Positions 1-10,141 of a DNA stretch of 64,000 bases are shown here, piece by piece (within the stretch, counting starts at the first letter, position 1; the number at the start of each line of letters is the position of its first letter). This stretch comes from Devosia sp. 67-54. GTDB lineage: Bacteria > Pseudomonadota > Alphaproteobacteria > Rhizobiales > Devosiaceae. Under the pieces are notes generated by a model. That model was not told where the DNA came from, did not search any database, and was given only the letters and a program-made list of their open reading frames with translations. Position numbers and translations under genes: made by a program. Location: NCBI RefSeq assembly GCF_001899075.1, contig NZ_MKVA01000006.1:1-64000 (forward strand), given 5' to 3'.

Positions 1-1
1 G

Positions 2-76
2 GCCTCGCCCGACGACCTCACCATGTATGGCGGCTGCTCGTCCTGCAACGACGCACCGTCAAACGTGGTCAAATGA
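2..76 (+). CDS. 3' end of a truncated CDS (C-terminus ...ASPDDLTMYGGCSSCNDAPSNVVK*)
   Basis: Frame 2 is open from the window edge to TGA at 74-76 and reads as plausible protein; too short to assign. Confidence 0.3.
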   Translation, partial: ASPDDLTMYGGCSSCNDAPSNVVK

Positions 77-449
77 GAGCAAAGCATTGCGCAGGCAAGG
101 CCGCACTCCCTGCAATGTGTTGGAGCCTGTCGGGGCACGTGGATGTACCGTGCTCACGGCATGACGCAAGAAGCAGCCGCCATCTGCGCGCGACCGACCG
201 CTTCTGGGCCTGGGGCGATGCTATCCTCAGGCTAGAAGTGGGCGTCGGTCCTTCAGGTGAGAATATTATCTAGTAATATCAATCACATAGTAGCTAGCGG
301 ACATTATTATTCTGACTGGCGCGCCAATTCTCGGCAAAATTGGGCACCGTGGCCGGTGACGGATATTCACAGTCCAAAGCAGCTTTCAACAGCTGATCTC
401 TTGATCCGAAGATACGGATGCGCGCCAGCGCTTGCTCACATTGCACTCC

Positions 450-1196
450 CTAGTACGTTGCGCGGCCCCCTGAGAGGTCGAAGACGGAGGCTGTGGTGAA
501 GCTGTTTTCGCGGCTGACGAGCCAGGCGACCATGCTGGCGGCCTCCTCGACCTCGAGGAAGCGGCCGCGGGGGATGCGGCTCAGCATGTAGTCGATGAAG
601 TCGGGCTTGAGCTCGTCGAGGATGCGCGTCTTGGCGGTGGCCGGGGTGATGGCGTTGATGGCGATGTCGTACCTGGCGCATTCCTTGCCGACCGCCTTGG
701 TCATGCCGATGACGCCGGCCTTGGCGGCGGCATAGGCGGCGGCGTTCGGATTGCCCTCCTTGCCGGCGATCGAGGCGATGTTGACGATGCGGCCGTAATT
801 GCGCGCCTTCATGCCGGGCAGCACGGCGCGGTTGACGTGGAACGTGCCGGTGAGGTCGATGTCGATGACGCGGCGCCATTCGTCGAGCTCGTATTCGTCG
901 AGCGGTGCGTTCTTGCCGGCGATGCCGGCCGAGTTGACGAGGATGTCGATGCGGCCGAGGTCGCGCTCGACGGCGGCGGCGGCCTTTGCCACGGCCTCGT
1001 AGTCGGTGACGTTGACGGCGATGCCCGAAACGCCGGCGCCGAGCTTCGCTTCAGCCTCGGCGAGCAGAGCCTCGTTCATGTCCCACAGGCAGACTTTGGC
1101 GCCCGACTGCAGCAGGCGGTGGGCGACGGCAAAGCCGATCCCCTGCGCACCGCCGGTGACCACGGCCACGCAGCCGCCAAGATCGATCTGGTTCAT
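450..1196 (-). CDS. SDR-family oxidoreductase
   Basis: 248 aa; TGGAQGIG cofactor motif, NSAG, S...YAAAKAG catalytic motif. Confidence 0.9.
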   Translation of the reverse strand: MNQIDLGGCVAVVTGGAQGIGFAVAHRLLQSGAKVCLWDMNEALLAEAEAKLGAGVSGIAVNVTDYEAVAKAAAAVERDLGRIDILVNSAGIAGKNAPLDEYELDEWRRVIDIDLTGTFHVNRAVLPGMKARNYGRIVNIASIAGKEGNPNAAAYAAAKAGVIGMTKAVGKECARYDIAINAITPATAKTRILDELKPDFIDYMLSRIPRGRFLEVEEAASMVAWLVSRENSFTTASVFDLSGGRATY

Positions 1197-1233
1197 TCTA
1201 TGATCTCCTGAAGGGAACGCGAGGCCGGTCGAG

Positions 1234-2115
1234 TCAACGTTCCGACATCTCGTAGAAATCGCTCAGGGCGTCGCCCAATAGATTGAGCCCGAGGATGATT
1301 GCCGAGACCACCACGCCGACCGTGATGGCGAGCCACGGATTGATGTTCAGATAGTTCTGGGCATCGCGCAGCATCGAGCCGAAGGAGGGGGCCGGCGGCT
1401 GCACGCCCAGCCCGAGGAAGGACAGCGCGGCTTCCCACATGATCGCCTGCGCGCCGTCGAAGCTGGCGATGATGATCAGTGGTCCGATCATGTTGGGCAG
1501 CGTTTCCGTCAGCAGGATGCGGATCTCGCTCAGGCCCAGGCCGCGGGCAGCCTGAATGAATTCGCGGTCCCGCAGCTGGATGGCGACGCTGCGTGCGATG
1601 CGCGCGAAATCGGGAACGGCCGCGAGCCCTACCGCAATCATGGCGTTGGTCAGCGACGGACTCAGCAAGGCGACGATGACGATGGCGATGAGGATCGTCG
1701 GAAAGCCTTGCAGGATTTCCGTGACGCGCGACACGACGAGGTCGGTGATCCCGCCGAGGCCGCCCGCAACGAGGCCGAGGCCGGCACCCAGAACGCCGCC
1801 GATCGCCACGACGATCAGCATGGCCTGGGCGGCAACGCCGGCCGAACCGAGCAACCGGCTCAGCACGTCGCGTCCCAAGGCGTCAGTGCCCAGCCAATAG
1901 CCGGCATTCGGCGCCAGATTGGCCTGCGACAAATCGGTGTCGGTCATCGAATGCGGTGCGAGCAGCGGCCCGAACAGCGCAGCGAACAGAAACAGCGAGA
2001 CCAGCAGCAGCGCCAAGGGCGAGCGGCGTGCGAGGTAACTCACAAGGCCCTGACGCCGTCGGCGCGCCGGCACCGCCGACGGGGTGGACGCGGTGGTGGA
2101 GGAGAGCTCGGTCAC
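1234..2115 (-). CDS. Dpp/Opp-type ABC transporter permease (DppC-like)
   Basis: C-terminal part of ORF 1234..3105; GTG start at 2115 overlaps the upstream permease stop (GTGA, 2112-2115). Contains LGTDALGRDVLSRLL and the EAA-loop region. Confidence 0.9.
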   Translation of the reverse strand: MTELSSTTASTPSAVPARRRRQGLVSYLARRSPLALLLVSLFLFAALFGPLLAPHSMTDTDLSQANLAPNAGYWLGTDALGRDVLSRLLGSAGVAAQAMLIVVAIGGVLGAGLGLVAGGLGGITDLVVSRVTEILQGFPTILIAIVIVALLSPSLTNAMIAVGLAAVPDFARIARSVAIQLRDREFIQAARGLGLSEIRILLTETLPNMIGPLIIIASFDGAQAIMWEAALSFLGLGVQPPAPSFGSMLRDAQNYLNINPWLAITVGVVVSAIILGLNLLGDALSDFYEMSER

Positions 2116-3056
2116 CGGACGCGCACCCGTGGATCGATCAGTGAATACGCAAGATCGACGAGAAGATTGACGAGAACGTACCCCGCCGCAGCGACCAGGA
2201 CGACGCCCTGTATCACCGGATAGTCGCGGTTGAGCACGGCGCTCATGCCCAGCCGGCCGATGCCGGGAATGGCAAAGATGATCTCGACGATGATGGCGCC
2301 CGAAATCAGCAGGCCCAGTTGCAGCCCGATATAGGTGAGGGTGGAAATGAGCGTGTTCGGCACCACGTGATGCAGCATGATCCGCCCCAGCCCGGCGCCT
2401 TTGGCGCGGGCCGTATCGACATAGTCCTCGCGCAGCACCGTCGCGGCGGCGACGCGAACGAAACGCACCAGAGACGGGGTGAGGTAGATCACCAGGGTCA
2501 GGGTCGGCAGGATCAGCGAGCGCAAATTGCCGCCGAGATTGCGGTTGATCGGCACGAACCCGCCCGAGGGCAGGATGTGCAGCCAGACCGAGAACACCAC
2601 GATCAGCAGCAGGCCGACCCAGAAGCCCGGCACCGAAATGCCGAGCGTGACGAATCCCGATAGCGGCCGCGTCCACCAGCGGTTCGGATGCTGGGCCAGC
2701 AGCAGGCCGAGCGGAATCGAAATCAGCACGGCAAGGATGAGGCTGAGGGCGGCAAGCTCGAGCGTTGCCGGCAGCGCCGCGCCGATCAGCCCGGCGACCG
2801 GCCGGAAGCTCAGATTGGAGGCACCGAGATTGCCCTGGACCACTTCGCGCAGCCAGATGCCGTAGCGCACCGGCAGCGGCTGATCGAGGCCCATGAGCTT
2901 GTTGACGGCCTCGACACGTTCGGGGCTCGCCATGGTGCCGAGCAGCACGGCTGCCGGATTGCCCGGCGCCAGGGCCGTGGCGAAGAAGGCGAGGGCGCTG
3001 ACGCAGAACAGGGTCACGAACCCGCCGACAATCCGCCCGAAGATGTAGCCTGCCAT
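2112..3056 (-). CDS. Dpp/Opp-type ABC transporter permease (DppB-like)
   Basis: 314 aa; multiple TM helices, YVDTARAKGAG EAA loop, GIGRLGMSAVLNRDYPVIQG motif. Confidence 0.92.
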   Translation of the reverse strand: MAGYIFGRIVGGFVTLFCVSALAFFATALAPGNPAAVLLGTMASPERVEAVNKLMGLDQPLPVRYGIWLREVVQGNLGASNLSFRPVAGLIGAALPATLELAALSLILAVLISIPLGLLLAQHPNRWWTRPLSGFVTLGISVPGFWVGLLLIVVFSVWLHILPSGGFVPINRNLGGNLRSLILPTLTLVIYLTPSLVRFVRVAAATVLREDYVDTARAKGAGLGRIMLHHVVPNTLISTLTYIGLQLGLLISGAIIVEIIFAIPGIGRLGMSAVLNRDYPVIQGVVLVAAAGYVLVNLLVDLAYSLIDPRVRVR

Positions 3057-3070
3057 GCTCTCCGTCCGTC

Positions 3071-3094
3071 GGCGGCGGCCGGCGGGCCGCCGCC
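3071..3094 (-). other. Intergenic hairpin between solute-binding protein and permease genes
   Basis: GGCGGCGGCC-GGCG-GGCCGCCGCC: perfect 10-bp stem, 4-nt loop, no U-tract. Confidence 0.6.
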
Positions 3095-3110
3095 CTGTTC
3101 GTCACTAGGA

Positions 3111-4634
3111 CTAGATGGCGTTGTATTTGTCGATGCCGCTCGGGCCGATCACCAGGCCCTTGCCGGCATCCCCGGCGCCGAGGAAGAACAGCGGCAGGTG
3201 GTCGACGGTCAGCTGCGGCATCTCATCGAGCAGGAGCTTCTGCAGCTGCTGGTAGAGATCGACCTGCTTCTTTGGATCGATTTCAGCCGCGGCCTTGGCG
3301 ACGAGGTCGGCATAGCCGGGCGGATTCCACAGGCTGACATTGCCGGCCGGCGCGAGGTTGGGCGAATTGAACATGCTCGCCGGATCCTCGGGGCCGGTGT
3401 TGTAGTTGTTGGTGGTCACGTCGTAGTCGGGCTTGGTCAGGATGCGGTCGATCCATACCGTCACGTCGAGCTCGCCGACGGTAACCTTGTGGCCGATGCG
3501 ATTGAGATTGTCCTGCAGCACCAGCGCCATGGATTTGAGCGAGTCGAAGCCCGATGGCGTGATGATCTCCATGCTGAGCGGGTTGTCCTTGGTGAAGCCG
3601 GCCTCCGCGAGCAGTGCCGTGGCCTTGTCGAGATCGAACGGATATTGATTGGCCGAATCCGGCAGATAGGTGGGCATCTCCGGCGGCACCGGGTTGATGG
3701 TCGGGCGCGCAAGGCCGAACCAGATGGTCTTGGTGTAGCTGTCGCGATCGAAAGCATAGGCCAGCGCCTGCCGCACGCGCTTGTCGTCGAACGGCTTCTT
3801 GGTCGTGTTGATGTTGAAGTTCTCGTACAGCACGTAGGGCTTGGTCTGCACCACTTCGATACCCGCGATGCCCTTGGCCTGCTGCACGTCCTTGCCTTCG
3901 ACGAGGGCCACCATCTGCAGCGTGCCGTCCTGCAGCCCGGCGAGGCGAGCCTGCGAGTCCGGTACGATACGCCACTCGATCGCCGCGATCTTGGCGGCAT
4001 CGCGGTGGCCGTCATATTTCTCCACGCGGATGTGGTCGCCCGGCGCCCATTCGCCGAATTTGAACGGTCCGGTGCCGATCGGATTGGTGGTGATGCTGCC
4101 GATGCTGGCTTCGTTGACGATCTGGATGACCGCCAGATTGGCCAGCAGACCTGGAACGGTGTTCGCCAGCTTGATCACCACGGTGCCGTCGTCCGGCGCT
4201 TCGGCGCTGGTCACGGCAACGAGCTGCGGCGCGAACGGGCTACCAGTCGCCTTGTCCTGCACGCGCTTGATCGAATAGACGACGTCGGCGGCCTTGAACG
4301 GCGAGCCGTCGTGCCAGGTCACGTTCGGGGTGAGCTTGAAGGTCCAGGTGAGACCGTCCGCCGACGTCTCCCAGGAGGCGGCCAGCATCGGGTCGGCCTT
4401 CAGCGTGTCCGGATTGATGTAGACCAGCGCTTCGAACACCGTCGAGCGGATGGTGTGGCGGAACACGTCGAGCGGCGACATCTGCGGATCGAGCGTCTTG
4501 ATGTCGCTCGAGATGCCGACGACGAGGTCTCCGCCTTCGGCGGCCAGTACGCCTTGTGGCAGGCCCACCGCGCCGGCCACGACGGACAGCGCCGCGGCGC
4601 TGCCGAACAGCCGCAGGAATTGCGCCCGGTTCAT
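3111..4634 (-). CDS. ABC transporter substrate-binding protein, family 5 (DppA-like)
   Basis: ORF extends to 4778 but passes through the GTATAC operator; start placed at MNRAQFLRLFGSAAALSVVAG (signal peptide). Alternative ATG at 4682. Confidence 0.88.
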   Translation of the reverse strand: MNRAQFLRLFGSAAALSVVAGAVGLPQGVLAAEGGDLVVGISSDIKTLDPQMSPLDVFRHTIRSTVFEALVYINPDTLKADPMLAASWETSADGLTWTFKLTPNVTWHDGSPFKAADVVYSIKRVQDKATGSPFAPQLVAVTSAEAPDDGTVVIKLANTVPGLLANLAVIQIVNEASIGSITTNPIGTGPFKFGEWAPGDHIRVEKYDGHRDAAKIAAIEWRIVPDSQARLAGLQDGTLQMVALVEGKDVQQAKGIAGIEVVQTKPYVLYENFNINTTKKPFDDKRVRQALAYAFDRDSYTKTIWFGLARPTINPVPPEMPTYLPDSANQYPFDLDKATALLAEAGFTKDNPLSMEIITPSGFDSLKSMALVLQDNLNRIGHKVTVGELDVTVWIDRILTKPDYDVTTNNYNTGPEDPASMFNSPNLAPAGNVSLWNPPGYADLVAKAAAEIDPKKQVDLYQQLQKLLLDEMPQLTVDHLPLFFLGAGDAGKGLVIGPSGIDKYNAI

Positions 4635-4723
4635 GATGGCAGGTCCGTCGCGGCGGTCTTTGCTGGGATCTTCTCGGTGCATCGCATGTCTCCCCTGATG
4701 CAGTTTCAGACCAACAGAAATTG

Positions 4724-4737
4724 TAGCATTGTATACC
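4724..4737 (-). promoter_or_regulatory. Putative FCD-GntR operator, site A (GTATACAAT sub-class)
   Basis: Minus strand GTATACAATGCTAC upstream of the DppA-like gene; matches the family of sites B-G. Confidence 0.55.
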
Positions 4738-4774
4738 ATTTCTAGTGCGTCAAGCGCGATTGCGTCGGCCTTGC

Positions 4775-5773
4775 TCATGTCGCGTCGGCCCGGCTTTCGG
4801 GAAGCCGCGGGAAATGGCAGGCGGCCAGCCGCCCCGGCAGATGTTGGCGCAATGGCGGCTCCTGTGTCGCACAGATCGATTGCGCGAAGGCGCAGCGCGG
4901 ATGAAAGCGGCAGCCGGAGGGTGGCGCGATCGGGCTCGGCACGTCGCCCTTGAGCACGATCTGGCGCCGCGTGGCGCGCGCCTCGGGATCGGGCACCGGA
5001 ATGGCCGACAGCAGGGCTTCGGAATAGGGATGGAGGGGCTGGTCGTAGAAGACGTCCGCGTCGGCGAGCTCGACGAGCTTGCCCAGATACATCACGCCGA
5101 TGCGGTCGGAGACGTGCCGGATCACGCCCAGATCATGCGAGATGAACAGCATGGTGAGCCGCAGCTCGCGTTGCAGCCGGCGCAGCAGGTTGAGTACGCC
5201 GGCCCGGACGGACACGTCGAGCGCCGACACCGGTTCGTCGGCGACGATGAGGCGGGGCTCGGGGGCGAGGGCGCGGGCGATGCCGACGCGCTGGCGCTGC
5301 CCGCCGGACAGCTCGCGCGGCAGGCTCTCGGCGAAATAGTGCGCGAGGCCGACGCGCCTGAGCAGCTCGTTCATCGCCTCGCCGCGCTGCCCGCCCGAGC
5401 CGCGCAATTGCAGCGCCGCGCTCAGGATGCGGCTGACGCGGTGTCGCGGATTGAGGCTGGCATAGGGATCCTGAAAGATGAGCTGCAAGCGGCGGCGCAG
5501 CGGCCGCAGCGAACGCATCGAGCGATGCGTGATATCCTCGCCGTCGAACAGCACGGCGCCGCCATCCGGCTCGACCAGGCGAACCACGCAGCGCGCCAGG
5601 GTGGACTTGCCGCAACCGGATTCGCCGACGAGCCCGAGGGTCTCGCCCTCGAAAATCTCGAAGGAGACGTCGTCCACGGCGTGCACCTTGCCTTTGCCCC
5701 GCGCGAGCCAGCTGCCCGGCACGTTGAAATGCTTGGTCAGATGCTGGATGCGGACCAGGGGCGCAGCGCTCAT
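4775..5773 (-). CDS. Peptide ABC transporter ATP-binding protein (DppF-like)
   Basis: Walker A GESGCGKST, LSGGQRQRVGIARAL, C-terminal oligopeptide domain GCRFHPRC; ATG at 5773 overlaps the upstream stop (ATGA). Confidence 0.93.
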   Translation of the reverse strand: MSAAPLVRIQHLTKHFNVPGSWLARGKGKVHAVDDVSFEIFEGETLGLVGESGCGKSTLARCVVRLVEPDGGAVLFDGEDITHRSMRSLRPLRRRLQLIFQDPYASLNPRHRVSRILSAALQLRGSGGQRGEAMNELLRRVGLAHYFAESLPRELSGGQRQRVGIARALAPEPRLIVADEPVSALDVSVRAGVLNLLRRLQRELRLTMLFISHDLGVIRHVSDRIGVMYLGKLVELADADVFYDQPLHPYSEALLSAIPVPDPEARATRRQIVLKGDVPSPIAPPSGCRFHPRCAFAQSICATQEPPLRQHLPGRLAACHFPRLPESRADAT

Positions 5774-6792
5774 GAGGCCACCGCGGGCATGGGCATCAGG
5801 TCGCGCCGCTTGATCTCGTCGGGCAGCCAGCAGCGATCGAAATGTGTTGCATCGTCGGGAGCCGCAACGAGCGGCGGGTGCTCGGCGCAGGCCGCGAAGG
5901 CGTGGCTGCACCGGGGTTGAAACGCACAGCCGGGCGGCCGGCCCTGGGTCAGGATGGGCGGAGCGCCGTCGATACTCGGCAACTCGTCGCTGCGCGCGCG
6001 GGTCGCCGACGGGATCGAGGCGAGCAGGCGTGAGGTGTAGGGGTGGCGGGGATGGCGGAACACCTCGCGGACGCTGCCGGTCTCGACGCATTCGCCGGCA
6101 TACATCACCATCACCCGATCGGCGATCTCGGCGACCACGCCCAGATCGTGGGTGATGAGCACCACGGCCATGCCATAGTCGGTCCTGAGGCGCAGGATCA
6201 AATCGAGAATCTGCTTTTGCGTGGTGACGTCGAGCGCGGTCGTCGGCTCGTCGGCGATCAGCAGGGCGGGCGAGCAGGCCAGCGCCATCGCGATCATGGC
6301 GCGCTGCCGCATGCCGCCGGAGAACTGGTGCGGATAGTCATCGATGCGGCGCTCCGGGTTGGGGAGGCCAACCTGCGTCAACAGCTCGATCGCCCGCGCG
6401 CGGCGCTGCGCGCGATCGAGGTCGGTATGGAGCGCCAGCACTTCGCCGAGCTGCTCGCCGATCCGATGCAGCGGATTGAGCGAGGTCATGGGGTCCTGGA
6501 AGATCATCCCCATGCGCCGGCCGCGCACCCGGCGCAGCGCGCGCTCGTCGAGCTGCAACAAATTCTCGCCTTCGAAGACGATCTGTCCGGCGACGGAAAA
6601 GCTTGGATTGGAGCGGGTGAGTCCGATGACGGCGCGCGCCGTGAGGGTTTTGCCGCACCCCGATTCGCCCACGATGCAGAGCACTTCGCCGACTCCGACG
6701 CCGAACGAAAGCCCATCGACCAGCGCGGCCTGGCGCCGGCCGACGGCCAGCCTCACGGTCAGGTCGCGCACATCGAGGAGCGGTGTGGGCAT
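5770..6792 (-). CDS. Peptide ABC transporter ATP-binding protein (DppD-like)
   Basis: Walker [34 protein letters not shown]. Confidence 0.93.
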   Translation of the reverse strand: MPTPLLDVRDLTVRLAVGRRQAALVDGLSFGVGVGEVLCIVGESGCGKTLTARAVIGLTRSNPSFSVAGQIVFEGENLLQLDERALRRVRGRRMGMIFQDPMTSLNPLHRIGEQLGEVLALHTDLDRAQRRARAIELLTQVGLPNPERRIDDYPHQFSGGMRQRAMIAMALACSPALLIADEPTTALDVTTQKQILDLILRLRTDYGMAVVLITHDLGVVAEIADRVMVMYAGECVETGSVREVFRHPRHPYTSRLLASIPSATRARSDELPSIDGAPPILTQGRPPGCAFQPRCSHAFAACAEHPPLVAAPDDATHFDRCWLPDEIKRRDLMPMPAVAS

Positions 6793-6807
6793 GCCGGCTG
6801 CGCCCGC

Positions 6808-7980
6808 TCAGTAACTGGGTGTCGAGAAGATGGTCTTCCCGCTCACCTTGATTTCGACGTCGACGCGGTAGCGGATCAAGGCATCCGGATCGATCTCGAT
6901 GCCGAGGCCGGCAGCGTCGGGAAGCACGATCTCGCCATTGCTGTTCGGTGTGATGTGATTGCGCGTCAGGTCGCGGGCGAGCTGCTGCAGCCCCGTGGGG
7001 TATTCGCAGATCGTGTGCGTCTCGAGCCCGGCATAGGGCTGGAGCGAGGCGCTCAGCGCCAGGTTCGAGGTGAAGGTGTGGTTGATGTAGGTCACGCCCC
7101 GCGCGGCGGCGTAGTCCGCGACGTCCTTGGCCGGGCCGATGCCGCCGATGCGGCCGCAATCGATCTGGATGAAGCCCACGCCGCCGAAATCGATGAGGTG
7201 TTCCGCCATGTGGCGGTTATGCGCCGCCTCGCCGCCGGCGAGCTTCACCGTCTGGCTGCGTTTGGCGAGCTGGCCATAAGCGGCATAGGCCGAGCCGTGG
7301 AACGGCTCCTCGAAGAAGGTGACCTTGGTGCGCTCCATCGCCGCGAGTCGCGCCGCCGCCGCCTCGACGTCCTCGTTGAACACCTGGCCGGCGTCGATCA
7401 GCAGGATGCCGTCCGGCCCGAGGCCCTCCCGCGCCGCCTCGAGATGGGCGATGTCCCCCGCCAGCGACTCGCCAAAGGGGGCCCAGCCGAATTTGGCGGC
7501 GCGGAAGCCCGCCTTGCGGTTCTCCCGGGCCCGCTCCAGCGTCTGCTGCGGCGTCGCCCCGAACAGCACCGAGGCATACGGAATCTTGGGGTAAGCCCTG
7601 GCATATCCGAGCACCTGATAGCTGGGCACGCCGCGGGCCTTGCCCAGCAAATCCCACATCGCCATCTCGATGCCCGACCAGGTATGGGCGGCCTGCAGCA
7701 GGTCCATGCTGTTGTAGGCGATGGTCGCGGCCATCCGGCGGATATCGTCTGGACCATCGAGCGTCGCGCCGAGCACCGAGGCCGAAACCGGGCGGCAGGC
7801 GCCGTGCGACATCGGGGTGACGAACGCCGCGATCGAGGGCAGGGGAGAGGCTTCGCATTCGCCCCAGCCCTGATATGGGCCGGCCGTGACGCGGACGACG
7901 AGCGCGTCCTGGCTGCCGTCGGCGGCGGTCGTCACTTGCGGCATGGCGAGATAGAAGAAATCTACGCTGTCGACTTTCAT
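6808..7980 (-). CDS. Enolase-superfamily (mandelate racemase/muconate lactonizing enzyme-like) protein
   Basis: 390 aa; FRAAKFGWAPFG, LLIDAG, FFEEPFHG, LAGGEAAHN, QIDCGRIGGIG. Confidence 0.85.
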   Translation of the reverse strand: MKVDSVDFFYLAMPQVTTAADGSQDALVVRVTAGPYQGWGECEASPLPSIAAFVTPMSHGACRPVSASVLGATLDGPDDIRRMAATIAYNSMDLLQAAHTWSGIEMAMWDLLGKARGVPSYQVLGYARAYPKIPYASVLFGATPQQTLERARENRKAGFRAAKFGWAPFGESLAGDIAHLEAAREGLGPDGILLIDAGQVFNEDVEAAAARLAAMERTKVTFFEEPFHGSAYAAYGQLAKRSQTVKLAGGEAAHNRHMAEHLIDFGGVGFIQIDCGRIGGIGPAKDVADYAAARGVTYINHTFTSNLALSASLQPYAGLETHTICEYPTGLQQLARDLTRNHITPNSNGEIVLPDAAGLGIEIDPDALIRYRVDVEIKVSGKTIFSTPSY

Positions 7981-8126
7981 TTGGTCCTTGTTGGTCCTGC
8001 GTGCCGAGATGGCGTTGGTGTTGAGCCCGGGCGACGGCGCCCGCTGCCGGGAATAATCGCGGAGCGCGAAGCAAGGGGCTTGTCAGGTCCCCGCATGCAT
8101 TCGGCGATCAGAACGAACATCTAGCC

Positions 8127-9170
8127 TCAGCCGGCCGCGAGCTTGTCGTCATAGTCGGACATGACGACCGCCAGCGGGTCGCCGCGGGTCACGCGTCCGG
8201 GCGCGACCGCCATCCACAGCACGCCGTCCTTGGGGTAGAGCACCTCGATCGGCGCGTGGTCGACATCTTCGACGAAATGCAGCCAGCCGCAAGGCGTGCC
8301 GGCGCGCACCTCGTCGCCGGCGACATGGGTCGGTTCGAACAGCGCGCTGGCCGGCGAGAAGGCGTAGCACGACATGTCGCGCACCATCATGTGGCGGGTG
8401 CCGGGCGAGCCATCGCGCTGGGCGGTGTCGACCTGTCCATCGATCACGCCGAAATGCTTGAGGATGTTGTCGACGCCGCGGCGGGCGATCCGCACGCCCT
8501 CGACATTGACGCGGCCATAGCCGCCCAGTTCGGTCCCGAGCGAGATGGCGCCGCGACGCTCGACGCAGGAGGTGAAGGTGGCGCCTTCGTCTACGCCCCA
8601 GAACACCGAGTTGAACGGGGCGCCGAACGCTGCCGCCGCCGCCATCGTCTTGTCGCGGATCGCTGCATCGGCGACGTAGTGCATGTTGGTCGAGAGCGCC
8701 GAATCCATCGAATGGCCGCCGGTGTGGATGTCCACCGACACATCGACTCCGGGCAGCACATAGCCGTCGAGGAAGTGCGCGAGCATCTCCGAAAAGGTGC
8801 CCTTGGGATTGCCGGGGAAGCAGCGGTTCATGTCGCGATCGTCGACCGGGCTCAGCCGGGTGTCGTTCATCACCGCCGGCATATTGAACGCCGGGATCAT
8901 GATCACCTGGCCCTGCACCTGTTCGGGCCGCAGCGTCGCGGCGAGGCGCGAAATGGCGATCTGTCCCTCATATTCGTCGCCATGGATGCCGCCGGTCAGC
9001 AGCACCGTCGGGCCGGTGCCGTTCTTCACGGAAATCACCGGAATTTCGACGACGCCCCAGCCCGATTTGTCGCGGCTCAGCGGCGCCTTCAGGTAGCCGG
9101 CCTGCCGTCCGGCCTTGCCGAAGTCGATCGGATTGCGAACCCGCGTCGGATCCACGTGCAACTGCGCCAA
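8127..9170 (-). CDS. Succinylglutamate desuccinylase/aspartoacylase-family zinc hydrolase (DoeB-like)
   Basis: 347 aa; GGIHGDEYEGQ zinc motif, RDMNRCFPGNP, SVDIHTGG. Confidence 0.85.
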   Translation of the reverse strand: MAQLHVDPTRVRNPIDFGKAGRQAGYLKAPLSRDKSGWGVVEIPVISVKNGTGPTVLLTGGIHGDEYEGQIAISRLAATLRPEQVQGQVIMIPAFNMPAVMNDTRLSPVDDRDMNRCFPGNPKGTFSEMLAHFLDGYVLPGVDVSVDIHTGGHSMDSALSTNMHYVADAAIRDKTMAAAAAFGAPFNSVFWGVDEGATFTSCVERRGAISLGTELGGYGRVNVEGVRIARRGVDNILKHFGVIDGQVDTAQRDGSPGTRHMMVRDMSCYAFSPASALFEPTHVAGDEVRAGTPCGWLHFVEDVDHAPIEVLYPKDGVLWMAVAPGRVTRGDPLAVVMSDYDDKLAAG

Positions 9171-9195
9171 TTGACCTCTCTCCTCTCGTTAGAAT

Positions 9196-9209
9196 GTATA
9201 ATTGTATAC
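9196..9209. promoter_or_regulatory. Putative FCD-GntR operator, site B (GTATACAAT sub-class)
   Basis: GTATAATTGTATAC: perfect GTATA-N4-TATAC inverted repeat, about 26 bp upstream of the 9170 start. Confidence 0.65.
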
Positions 9210-9248
9210 CAAACGTGAGGATGTCAACTCATCCGCTCGGGCGTTCGT

Positions 9249-9992
9249 TCAGCGCTTGCTGTCGCGCTCCCGCAGCCGCGCGGCGACGATCGCATCGTAG
9301 TCGAGGTCGCGCGACATGACGACGATATGCTCGTGCAGCTCGCGCGCCATGTCGTCGATGTCGCCGCGGGCGAAAACCTTGATGAGCAGGTCGTGCTCCT
9401 TGACGATCGCCGGCATCGGCTTGCCCAGCGTGGCGAGGCCGCCGATGATCGTCACCTGCCGCGCCAGCGATTCCCACAGCGTCGACAGCACCGGATTGCC
9501 ACCCAGCGCGCAGAGGGCCCGATGGAACGCAGCGTCGGCCAGCGCGAAGCCGTAGACGTCGCGGCGCCCGGCGGCCAGCGCCAGCTCGTCGCGCGCGGCC
9601 CGCAGCGTGGCGATGCCGGCCTTGTTGTTGCGGCCGGCCTCCAGCGCGCGCCGCGCCGCCAGGATTTCAAGATTGGAACGGACGTCCAGCACCTGCTCCA
9701 TGCGGGCATGGCTCACCTCCATGAGGCGGATGCCCTTGTACGGCTCGCTGGTGACCACGCCCTGGCTTTCCAGGATGCGGAGCGCCTCGCGGATCGGCAC
9801 TCGGCTGATCCCCATCTCGCGGGCCAGCTCGACCTCGACGATGCGGTCGCCAGGCAGGATGACTCCGCGCGTCGCGCCGGAAATGATCGCGGCCACGGCA
9901 TGATCGACCATCGTCTGCGGACGCGCTTTCGCCCAGCGCGGCACCGGGGCAGGGGCCTCGGGGGCTGGTGTGGTCGTGGCCTTTTTCGGCAT
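9249..9992 (-). CDS. GntR-family regulator, FCD domain
   Basis: N-terminal wHTH LAREMGISRVPIREALRILESQGVV and an FCD-like C-terminus. Confidence 0.9.
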   Translation of the reverse strand: MPKKATTTPAPEAPAPVPRWAKARPQTMVDHAVAAIISGATRGVILPGDRIVEVELAREMGISRVPIREALRILESQGVVTSEPYKGIRLMEVSHARMEQVLDVRSNLEILAARRALEAGRNNKAGIATLRAARDELALAAGRRDVYGFALADAAFHRALCALGGNPVLSTLWESLARQVTIIGGLATLGKPMPAIVKEHDLLIKVFARGDIDDMARELHEHIVVMSRDLDYDAIVAARLRERDSKR

Positions 9993-10087
9993 GGGGCTGG
10001 CTGCGCGAGTCCGTTGGTGACGCGGATCGTAATACGATCACGCCCCACCGCCAGCAAGCCATCCTGTCGTCCGTCGCGTTCTGAACG

Positions 10088-10120
10088 GCTCGCATCGACG
10101 CGCCAAGGCGTCGTGCGAGC
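10088..10120 (-). terminator. Terminator-like hairpin downstream of aspartoacylase gene 10142..11185
   Basis: GCTCGCATCGACGC-GCCAAG-GCGTCGTGCGAGC: 13-bp stem with a single-nt bulge, no clear U-tract. Confidence 0.45.
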
Positions 10121-10141
10121 GGCGCGCCAATTGGCCCTGGG

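Noticed and set aside
2116-3105. N-terminal half of ORF 1234..3105 as a fused permease
   Set aside because: This part is an alternate-frame shadow of the DppB-like gene; the true DppC-like start is GTG at 2115.
4635-4778. N-terminal extension of the DppA-like ORF
   Set aside because: Would translate through the putative GTATAC operator and precede a proper signal peptide.
2688-8124. Long plus-strand ORFs (2688..4745, 4745..5920, 6043..8124)
   Set aside because: Antisense shadows of the SBP, ATPase and enolase-superfamily genes.
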